Positions 57,043 to 64,000 of a DNA stretch of 64,000 bases are shown here, piece by piece (within the stretch, counting starts at the first letter, position 1; each line of letters opens with the position of its first letter). A model generated the notes under the pieces. That model saw only the letters and a list, made by a program, of their open reading frames with translations. It was not told the origin of the DNA and searched no databases. Source of the stretch: BS750m-G62 sp046483505 (GTDB lineage: Bacteria > Planctomycetota > Phycisphaerae > FEN-1346); the NCBI GenBank assembly GCA_046483505.1, contig JAWODB010000123.1:11833-75832 (forward strand). Direction: 5' to 3'. Both the position numbers and the translations under genes were made by a program.

Positions 57043-59807
57043 CACGACACGTCCTCGTTGGGCTGGCCCTTCTTACCTGCGGCGCCACAGCGATGGCGGG
57101 CGCCGGGCCCCGGCCCACGTGCGGCCTCGTCCCCGACCGCGGCCTGGACTTGCACACGTCGCCGCTGGTGGCACTGTTGGAACTGCACCTGGCTCAATCG
57201 AAGCAGGTGGTGCTGGTGGAGCGGTCCCAGGTCGATCAGGTGATTGAGGAGCAGAAACTCCAGTTCATGTTTGCCCCCGAGGCCGTCCGCGAGCGCGCCG
57301 CCCTGGGTCAGTTGCTGAAGGCCGACTTGCTCGTGCTGATGCGGGCCAACGATAAGCCTCAGCCGCACGTCCACGTCGTCATTTGCGAAACCCGGCAGGG
57401 TCTGCGGCTGTGCGCGCGGCCTGTGTCCCTGACGGACGACCCCGAGGCCGACTGTGCCGCCGTGGCAGCCCTGGTGGACCAAGCCGTGGCGCTTCATACC
57501 AAGGGGATCAAGGACGTCGTGGCGGTGCCCCCCTTTGTGGACTGCAGCCTCACCTATCAGGCCGAGCACCTGAAGGCCGCTTACGCGAAACTGGTGGAGG
57601 ACCTGGCGGTGTTACGGCCGGGTGTGCTGGCCGTCGAGTTGGCTGAGGCCAATGCCATTTCCCGGGAGATTGCGCTGAGCGCATCGGCGGACGTGCAGCG
57701 CCCGCTCCCCCTGTACGTGCTGGGCGAGTACCGGCAGGAGGGTGTCGCCGGGCAGGCCCGGCAGACGGTCAGCCTGAGGCTAATGCGCGGCCGAAAGCAA
57801 CTGCACACGGCGAAGCGGGAGAACCTGTCGCCCCGGGAAGCGCCTCTCTTCATCCGTCAGGCCGCGACCGCCATGCTCGAGAAGTCGCTCGGCAAGGCGC
57901 CGCCGCCGGACCCGAAGACCGAGACGCGGCAACTGGTCGACCGCGGCACCGCCTTCCTTCGCATGGGCGACTGGTCCGAGGCCGCCGCCCTCCTGCAGGC
58001 CGCCATCCTCCTCGATGAGCGCCACCCCGAGTGGCATCGTCAGGCGGCCTTCGCCTTGCAGCGGATGGCACGCGACCTGCAGGCGCGCGACCGGTCCATC
58101 TTCACGAAGAACACGGAGCGGGCCATCGCGTGTTTCCGGGCGTCGCTCCGTCCCATCGAGACCTTCTTCCGGAACTCGGTGCTCACGCGCCAGCCGCACG
58201 AAATGACCGCCGAGGGCGGGCAGATCCAGGTACGGTGGGTGTGGGGAAACTGGCAGCGCCGACTGATCGCCGAAATGGGGGAACGCGCGCTCCGCGCCGC
58301 CGACCAACTGGATCGGGAATGCCTCGAGATGATGACCCGGGTCCTCCGGAGCAAAGCCGCCCGACAGGTCCAGGACACGACCCCCTTGTTTGCCGAGAGG
58401 ATCTGTTTCCGGCCGCTGAACTACGGCATGCCCCTCGCCGAACGGGTCGAGGAATTGCAGAGACGCCTGGCGTTCCTCCGGCAGTTCGCGTACCTGGAAG
58501 ACGCTGCGGTCTGTAAGCGGCTCGTCGACTACGTCGCAAGGTGGGGCGATCTGGCTCCGGACGACCCGGACTTCACGGCGTTCCTTGAGAAGGCCGAGAC
58601 GATCAACAATGCCGCGATGCGCCAGGCCGTGCTCCACCATCGCGAGGCCGCGGAGAAACAGGCGGCCTTGGACCAGGCCCGTTGCGCGACCCTGGCCGCG
58701 ACGGCACCTGAGCGGCAGCGCGGCCGCCGGACGCGATCCTCCGTCCGGCTGGTCACCTTGGACGTGCGGTTGCACAACTCGCGGGGCGGCGATATCCCTG
58801 TACGATTCCCGATCTCCTACTGGCTCGCCATGCTCGACGGCACGGATCTGATCTGCGGCGAGGCCCAGGTGTACGTCATGCGAGAGGCCGGACGCCTCGT
58901 TCCGCTGGGCCTGGTGCAGACGAAGGAACAAGTGTCCCCCGTCGTCGACGGGCGTCTGGCGTGGGTGGTATCCGGCTTTCCGCAGCCGGGGCTCTCTGCT
59001 CTGGATGCCAGCAGCGGCCATCTGGTCGGGCGGTTCACGGAGGCGGATGGGCTGCCCGCCTGTCGGCGCGCCCACGTCGCACCGCTGGAGCCCGGGAAGG
59101 TCGTGGTGGCCGGCTACTTCGGCCGGTCCTTCTGCGGCATCGCCGCCGTCGATCCTCGGGACGGCACGAAGTCCTTCAAGATCCTCTACGAGGCCCGCGA
59201 CGCCTACGATGACATGAGCCTCGAGCATCAGAAGAGTCCGACCGTGGCCACCGAGATCGACTTCCTCCGCGTGTTGACCCGGTCTCCGTCTCCCGGGGCC
59301 ACACCTGTGCGCAGGGCCGTCATCGGACGGTCCGCCGGGGCCCACCCCCTGCTGCTCGACCTGGATACGGCGTCGGTCCAGGTGCTGCCGTATCGCATGC
59401 TGGAACGCGACATTCTGGCCGTCCGCGACGGCGCGATCTACTGGACGAGCATCGGGCAAGAGGGCCTGTGCCTCCGTCGGGCCGCGCTGCCCGACATGCG
59501 GGAGGAGGTTCTGGCCAAGCGGCTGCCGGCCTCCGACGACGGGGCCTTGCAGGACTGGCAGTCCCACGTCCCTGAGTGGCGAACCCAGCCTGACGGCGAG
59601 GAGGACGCCCGTCCCCCGGACGTGAGCGCAGCGTTCCTCAATGAGCACCACGGCGTTGGCGTGTTCCGGAGCGCCCGATACGGATGGGTGATGCCCACGC
59701 ACGAGGGCCGGGTGTTTCGGGTGGTGCCGGAGGCTCCGGCCGCGGTTTCGGGGTTTGAGGCCGGGGCCGAGGACGGACCGCCGCGAACGGTCGGAGGTGC
59801 GCCATGA
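57039..59807 (+). CDS. Secreted CsgG-like/TPR/propeller protein
   Basis: 922 residues, signal peptide at 1-20. Two consecutive CsgG-like modules appear: residues 35-150 (SPLVALLELHLAQSKQVVLV, RSQVDQVIEEQKLQFMFAPE) and about 155-290 (DVVAVPPFVDCSLTYQAEHL, ISREIALSASADVQRPLPLY). TPR-like helices follow (LVDRGTAFLRMGDWSEAAAL), then a long helical part. From about 590 to the end there are propeller-type blades (LSALDASSGHLVGRFTEADG, KVVVAGYFGRSFCGIAAVDP). The VVLVERSQVDQVIEEQKL stretch matches the minus-strand CsgG protein (DLVERAKLDRILEEQKLKL), showing that the divergent operons share a component family. Confidence 0.78.
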   Translation: MTRHVLVGLALLTCGATAMAGAGPRPTCGLVPDRGLDLHTSPLVALLELHLAQSKQVVLVERSQVDQVIEEQKLQFMFAPEAVRERAALGQLLKADLLVLMRANDKPQPHVHVVICETRQGLRLCARPVSLTDDPEADCAAVAALVDQAVALHTKGIKDVVAVPPFVDCSLTYQAEHLKAAYAKLVEDLAVLRPGVLAVELAEANAISREIALSASADVQRPLPLYVLGEYRQEGVAGQARQTVSLRLMRGRKQLHTAKRENLSPREAPLFIRQAATAMLEKSLGKAPPPDPKTETRQLVDRGTAFLRMGDWSEAAALLQAAILLDERHPEWHRQAAFALQRMARDLQARDRSIFTKNTERAIACFRASLRPIETFFRNSVLTRQPHEMTAEGGQIQVRWVWGNWQRRLIAEMGERALRAADQLDRECLEMMTRVLRSKAARQVQDTTPLFAERICFRPLNYGMPLAERVEELQRRLAFLRQFAYLEDAAVCKRLVDYVARWGDLAPDDPDFTAFLEKAETINNAAMRQAVLHHREAAEKQAALDQARCATLAATAPERQRGRRTRSSVRLVTLDVRLHNSRGGDIPVRFPISYWLAMLDGTDLICGEAQVYVMREAGRLVPLGLVQTKEQVSPVVDGRLAWVVSGFPQPGLSALDASSGHLVGRFTEADGLPACRRAHVAPLEPGKVVVAGYFGRSFCGIAAVDPRDGTKSFKILYEARDAYDDMSLEHQKSPTVATEIDFLRVLTRSPSPGATPVRRAVIGRSAGAHPLLLDLDTASVQVLPYRMLERDILAVRDGAIYWTSIGQEGLCLRRAALPDMREEVLAKRLPASDDGALQDWQSHVPEWRTQPDGEEDARPPDVSAAFLNEHHGVGVFRSARYGWVMPTHEGRVFRVVPEAPAAVSGFEAGAEDGPPRTVGGAP

Positions 59808-62191
59808 ACGCCCGCGGCCCAACACATTGGATGGCGGTCGTTCTTTTCGCCGCGCTTGCCGGCGGGACCGTCCTGGCGGCCGCCTCACCTTCGGAAAACA
59901 ACCCGGAGGAACTCAACGAAGCCGGTCTGGCCGCCATTCGCCCCGGCCGCCTCGACGAGGCGGAGAAGATGTTCCTCCTGGCAATCGGCGCGGCCGAGGC
60001 GCAGAACCCGACAGGCCCGGACCTGCTGAGGTACCGGACGAATCTGGGCGCGCTCTACTCCGTGCAGGGAAACAACCAGAAAGCCGAGCAGGCCCTCGAA
60101 AAGGCCATGGCGCTGCACGAGAAGCATCTCGCGCCGGGGCATCCCAACGTCCTCAACTGCCTGAGGAATCTGGGGAGAGTTTACCGCGCGCGGCGCCGGT
60201 TCGATGCGGCGGAGACGACGCTCAAACGTGTCCTGGCGGGCTGGGAGAAAGCCGGTGGCCCGGAGTATCCCGAGGTGGCCATCAGCCTGAGCGACCTCGG
60301 TACGCTTTATCGCTCCCTTGAGAAGTGCGACCAGGCAGCGTTGTGCCATCGGCGGGCCTTGGCCATCCGGGAGAAGGCACAGGCGCCCGAGGACGCGGGC
60401 ACGGCGGGTGACCTGTACGGCTTGGCCGACTGCTACCTCAATCAGGACAAGAAGGCCGAGGCAGAACCGCTGTGCAGAAGGGCCCTGGCCATCATAGAGA
60501 AGGTGCGCGGGCGGGAACACATGGAGACGGCTTCGGTCCTGGCGGCCCTCGCCCGCGCCTGTTACGACCCGAAACAGCCTCAGGAGGCTGAAGCCTACGC
60601 CCGGCAGGCCCTGGCCATCTGCGACAAGCACCCGGGGTCCGTGAGCGACGCCTTGGCCAACAGCCTGTCCGTTCTGGTGATTCTATACATAAACCAGGAA
60701 CAACCTCAGAAGGCCTTGCCGTATATCAGACGGGCGGTGGCTGTACACGAGCGGCTCCATGGCCCGGAGCATTATCGCACGGCGTCTGCCCTTTTTACCT
60801 TGGGCAGGTGCTACAAAAACCTTGCCCGGTACGCCGAGGCCGAAAGGCTCATGGAGCGAGGCTTGAGGCTCTGCGAACGCGCCCGGGGCCCGGACCACAC
60901 CGACGTGGCCTTCATGCTGTCTCGTATCGGTCTTCTATATAGAGACCTCGGCCGATACGCTGAAGAGGAATTTGCGCTGAAGCGGGCATTGGCGATCTAC
61001 GAAAAGGCAGCAGGTCCGGACGTCCCAGCCGTCGCCGCCGCCTTGAACAGCCTGTCCGTCTGCTACCGCGAGCAGGGCCGCTACCCCGAGTCGGAAGCGG
61101 CCGGCAAACGGGCCCAGGCCATTTTCAGGCAAGGCGGTAAGTCCCAGGCCTCGAACCTGCGGGCTGCTCAGCGCGACTTCGCTCTCTGTCTGATCGACCT
61201 GGGGCGATATGTGGAGGCCGAACCGCTCCTGAAAAAGGTCCTCGCCGCTCAGGAAGAGAGCCTCGGCTCCGAGCACTGGCAGGTGGCGGTCACGCTGTCT
61301 CGCCTGGTGACGCTGTACCGCCACTGGGGGAGACTTGACGAGGCGGAGGCGATGGCCCAACGCGCACTGGCCATCTCCGAAAAGGTGCGGGGCCCCGAGC
61401 ATCCCGAGACGGCCGCTTCTCTGTGCCAACTCGCTGCCTGCTACAACATGCAACAGCGGTACGGTAAAGCCGAGCCGCTCTACAAGCGGGCCTTGGCGAT
61501 TACCGAAAAGGCCTTCGGGCCGCGGCACCCCCAGGGGGCAGACGTCCTCAATCACATGGCGGCCGGCTGCCTCATGACGGGCCGCTACGCAGAGGCCGAA
61601 ACGCTCTGGACGCGGGCCTTGTCGATCTACGAGGAGACCCTCGGCGCCGAGCATCAGTTGGTGGCGGGCACTCTGGACGGCCTGGCCCGCCTCTATACCA
61701 TCCAAGGCAGGTACGAGCAGGCCGAACCCCTGTACCTCCGCGCCCTGGCGCATCGCGAGCGAGTCTTCGGCCCGGGCCATCTCTACACCGAATCCGTCCG
61801 CAGTCATCTACTGAAACTGTACCGCGAGACCCGGCCCTCGCCTGAGGCCGAGTACAAACTGAAGAAGGCCATCCCCGCCCAGGAGCGGGCCCTGGGCCCC
61901 GACCACCCCCGGGTGGCACGAGCCGTGAACGACCTCGCCGAGGTCTACCTGAACGCGGAGGCCTACGAGAAGGCCGAGCCGCTGCTGTACCGCGCCAGGG
62001 CGATCGCCGACCGGGCCCTGGAGCCGGACCATCCGGATGCCGTCAGGTTCCTCTACAACCACGTTACCCTGCTGAAAGCCACCAACCGGCAAGGCGAGGC
62101 CGAGGCGCTCCTGCGGCGACACTATGCCGTCCGCCAAGGGCCCCCCGACGCCTCTGCTTCGAACCATGAAACGGAAAGGGCCACGCGATGA
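59804..62191 (+). CDS. Secreted TPR protein, kinesin light chain type
   Basis: 795 residues with a signal peptide (MAVVLFAALAGGTVLAAAS) and about 17 tandem 42-residue TPR units of the kinesin-light-chain class. Typical unit words are VAISLSDLGTLYRSLEKCDQ and AEPLCRRALAIIEKVRGREH. Each unit has two helices, PEVAxxLxxLAxLYxxQGRY and AEPLYxRALAIxEKxxGPxH, and the repeats are close enough to suggest recent expansion. TPR arrays of this kind are protein-binding scaffolds. The start overlaps the previous stop by 4 nt and the stop overlaps the following start by 4 nt, so it is in the centre of a coupled operon. Confidence 0.9.
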   Translation: MNARGPTHWMAVVLFAALAGGTVLAAASPSENNPEELNEAGLAAIRPGRLDEAEKMFLLAIGAAEAQNPTGPDLLRYRTNLGALYSVQGNNQKAEQALEKAMALHEKHLAPGHPNVLNCLRNLGRVYRARRRFDAAETTLKRVLAGWEKAGGPEYPEVAISLSDLGTLYRSLEKCDQAALCHRRALAIREKAQAPEDAGTAGDLYGLADCYLNQDKKAEAEPLCRRALAIIEKVRGREHMETASVLAALARACYDPKQPQEAEAYARQALAICDKHPGSVSDALANSLSVLVILYINQEQPQKALPYIRRAVAVHERLHGPEHYRTASALFTLGRCYKNLARYAEAERLMERGLRLCERARGPDHTDVAFMLSRIGLLYRDLGRYAEEEFALKRALAIYEKAAGPDVPAVAAALNSLSVCYREQGRYPESEAAGKRAQAIFRQGGKSQASNLRAAQRDFALCLIDLGRYVEAEPLLKKVLAAQEESLGSEHWQVAVTLSRLVTLYRHWGRLDEAEAMAQRALAISEKVRGPEHPETAASLCQLAACYNMQQRYGKAEPLYKRALAITEKAFGPRHPQGADVLNHMAAGCLMTGRYAEAETLWTRALSIYEETLGAEHQLVAGTLDGLARLYTIQGRYEQAEPLYLRALAHRERVFGPGHLYTESVRSHLLKLYRETRPSPEAEYKLKKAIPAQERALGPDHPRVARAVNDLAEVYLNAEAYEKAEPLLYRARAIADRALEPDHPDAVRFLYNHVTLLKATNRQGEAEALLRRHYAVRQGPPDASASNHETERATR

Positions 62192-63426
62192 CGCGCATCC
62201 TTGTGTGGGTCTGCGTGCTGGTCATCCTCCTCGCTGTGGCGCCGCTCTCGCTGGCGGCCGGGGGCTCCGAAGCCGAATCGGCCCCTCACACCTCCGCGGA
62301 CGCCACATGGGAATCTTATAACGATACGGGGGTCAAGGCGTGCAACACGGGAGAAATAGGCAAGGCCGTGACGGTATTCAAACAGGCGGTCGAACTGGCG
62401 GAGACGTTCGGCCCGGGCGACCGTCGCTTGGGCCGGAGCCTCAATAACCTGGCCATGGCGTATCAGATCGCGGGCAAGTACGAACAGGCGGAGCCGCTCC
62501 ACAAGCGGGCGCTGGCCGTGCGGGAGAAGGCGTTCGGGCCCGACGACCCGGACGTGGCCCAGAGCCTCAAGAACCTCGCTTCCCTCTACGTAAATTTGGA
62601 CAGGGACGCCGAGGCAGAGCCCCTGTATCGGCGGTCACTGGCCATCCGCGAGAAGGCCCTCGGGCCGGACGATCCGGCCGTCGCATCGAGCCTGTCGGGC
62701 CTCGCCCGCCTCTACCGCAAAAGGCGCAAGTTCGAGCAGGCACGACCCCTGCTCGAACGGGCGCTGGCCATCGACGAGAAGGCCGCCGGCCCGAACCATC
62801 CCGATACGGCGTGCGGGCTGATGGACCTCGGCAACTGCTACAGGCAACTGGACCAGTACACCAAAGCCGAGCCGCTCTTGAAACGAGCAGTGGCCATCTA
62901 TCAGGAAGCCATCGGCCCCGACTGCCCTGCCACGGCCACGGCCCTGTACAACCTGGGCTTCCTGTATTACGTGCAGGACCGTTATGCCGAAGCGGAACCA
63001 CTCTTCAAGCGCGCGCTGGCCATCAAGCAAGAACACTTCGGGCCGGAACACCCCGATACGCTCGACAACCTCAGTAAACTCGGCATGATTTACATGTACG
63101 TTAAGAAGTTTGACCAGTCCGAGACTCTGTTGCAGCGTGCGCTGGCCGTCCGGGAAAAGACAGCCAGGCCTGGGCAACCCGGCGTGGCCCGTGCGTTGCA
63201 CCGTCTGGGGCGACTGTACATGCGCGGCCGTCTGCATCAGGCGGTGCCCATCCTGGAACGGGCGGTCGCCCTTGCCGAGAAGACTCTCGGTCCCCAGCAT
63301 CCCGACACGGTGGTGTTCCGCTACAATCTTGCGCTGGCAAAGAGGAAGTTAGCCGCCGGCCAGACGAGCGTTCACGAGGGGGACGACAGGGCGGTCACGC
63401 CGCGGCGGCCAGCCCCCTTTCACTGA
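62188..63426 (+). CDS. Secreted TPR protein, kinesin light chain type (second)
   Basis: 412 residues, signal peptide (LVWVCVLVILLAVAPLSLAA) and about seven or eight 42-residue TPR units (SLNNLAMAYQIAGKYEQAEP, HKRALAVREKAFGPDDPDVA). It is a shorter relative of the preceding gene, with the same ALAIREKALGPDDP-type turns, and is probably a tandem duplicate. The ATGA overlap couples it to the upstream gene. It ends the operon; after its stop only a decayed family B palindrome (near 63482) lies before the RHS fragment. Confidence 0.9.
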   Translation: MTRILVWVCVLVILLAVAPLSLAAGGSEAESAPHTSADATWESYNDTGVKACNTGEIGKAVTVFKQAVELAETFGPGDRRLGRSLNNLAMAYQIAGKYEQAEPLHKRALAVREKAFGPDDPDVAQSLKNLASLYVNLDRDAEAEPLYRRSLAIREKALGPDDPAVASSLSGLARLYRKRRKFEQARPLLERALAIDEKAAGPNHPDTACGLMDLGNCYRQLDQYTKAEPLLKRAVAIYQEAIGPDCPATATALYNLGFLYYVQDRYAEAEPLFKRALAIKQEHFGPEHPDTLDNLSKLGMIYMYVKKFDQSETLLQRALAVREKTARPGQPGVARALHRLGRLYMRGRLHQAVPILERAVALAEKTLGPQHPDTVVFRYNLALAKRKLAAGQTSVHEGDDRAVTPRRPAPFH

Positions 63427-63486
63427 CCTCCGCGGGTACGTCGCGTCTGCCTGAGCGAAACGGCCTGTGTTCGCACGTCACGTTGA

Positions 63487-64000
63487 GCGGCGACGACGCG
63501 TCCAACCGCGCGGTCGGCGCCGGGCCGAGCCTCCCCCGGTTCGCTCGTTCGGTTTCGCTCTCTACTTTTTCGGTCTACGACGGCCTGAACCGCCTCACCG
63601 AGTTCCATCGCGGCAACCTCGACGCCAACCACACGATCCCGGCCAGCGTTGGCGAGGTCACGAATCGCGACTACGGCGAAAAGTGGACCCTCTCGCCCAC
63701 CGGCAACTGGAACGTCTACGAGCACGACGACGACGGCGACGGCACCTACGGCGAGACGGGCGAACTCCACCACGACCGCGACCACAACCTCGTCAACGAA
63801 ATCGAGGACACCGACCAGGATCAGGACGCCATCGAGACCGCCTCCGGCACCGACTGGGCCGACCCCGTCCACGACGCCCGCGGCAACACGACCACGCTGC
63901 CCCAACCTTCGGACTTGACGAGTACGTATTCCGCCACGTATGATGCGTGGAACCGGCTGGTCGAGATCAAGGACGGCGATAACGTGGTCCTCACGTGCGA
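63487..64000 (+). pseudogene. RHS/YD-repeat fragment, 5' broken, runs off window
   Basis: The frame is open from 63487 with no start codon near, and stops precede it. From about 63574 it is clearly RHS-type: VYDGLNRLTEFHRGN, SPTGNWNVYEHDDDGDG, VNEIEDTDQDQDAIE, then SATYDAWNRLVEIKDGDN. YDxxNRL words are the RHS hallmark. The upstream part has no such pattern and includes family B palindrome debris. It may be a displaced C-terminal piece of a large RHS toxin or wall protein, or the entry to an intact gene with a frameshift. The 3' end lies outside the window. Confidence 0.7.

Noticed and set aside
1..64000. CRISPR arrays
   Set aside because: No set of short identical direct repeats with regular unique spacers, and no cas gene. 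Repeat R is long, irregularly spaced and has genes in its gaps.

Overview
This is a GC-rich bacterial chromosome segment. Its gene content points to the Planctomycetota, probably a Phycisphaerae-like lineage. The markers are a formylglycine sulfatase, DUF1080, two HzsA-related c-type cytochrome proteins, Gfo/Idh/MocA proteins with twin-arginine signals, a Minf_1886-family protein, PSP1, several CsgG-like lipoprotein-type proteins, kinesin-light-chain-type TPR proteins and an RHS fragment. Family calls rest on reading translated sequence; no database search was possible.

Region 1 (1-18.8 kb) looks catabolic and exported. It holds a radical SAM/B12 protein (cut by the window edge), an NHL-type lipoprotein, an HzsA-related cytochrome, a sodium:solute symporter, a GH28 pectinase-type enzyme, a PAC2 protein, DUF1080, two Gfo/Idh/MocA oxidoreductases, a HEAT-repeat protein and a sulfatase. 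Region 2 (18.9-36.3 kb) is more housekeeping. It holds aroF with a complete leader-peptide attenuator, a response regulator and two overlapping sensor kinases, an AI-2E-family permease overlapping a Minf_1886 protein, metG, a PSP1/RicT-like protein, a second HzsA-related protein and rho.

Region 3 (36.7-46.2 kb) starts with tRNA-Lys(UUU), tRNA-Glu(UUC) and tRNA-Glu(CUC), the two Glu genes each followed by a long perfect hairpin. Then come same-strand accessory genes (a 1178-residue HEAT/propeller protein, two lipoprotein-like proteins, two small membrane proteins). These are separated by copies of a roughly 115-bp repeat that often sits at the broken ends of genes. Region 4 (45.5-63.4 kb) is a divergent envelope cluster. 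On the minus strand lie an ECF sigma factor, a membrane anti-sigma candidate, an unknown protein and three CsgG/TPR-type exported proteins, tightly coupled. On the plus strand lies a WD40 - CsgG-like/TPR/propeller - TPR - TPR operon in which every junction is a 4-nt overlap. The window ends in a 5'-broken RHS fragment.

Most intergenic gaps carry short palindromic repeats of at least five families (A-F below), usually at gene ends. The most complete regulatory discovery is upstream of aroF: a near-consensus promoter, a 38-codon leader with a Trp-Phe-Trp-Phe-Tyr run, an antiterminator and an intrinsic terminator. The most unusual architectures are the repeat-separated gene array after the tRNAs and the sigma-factor-linked CsgG/TPR/WD40 cluster.
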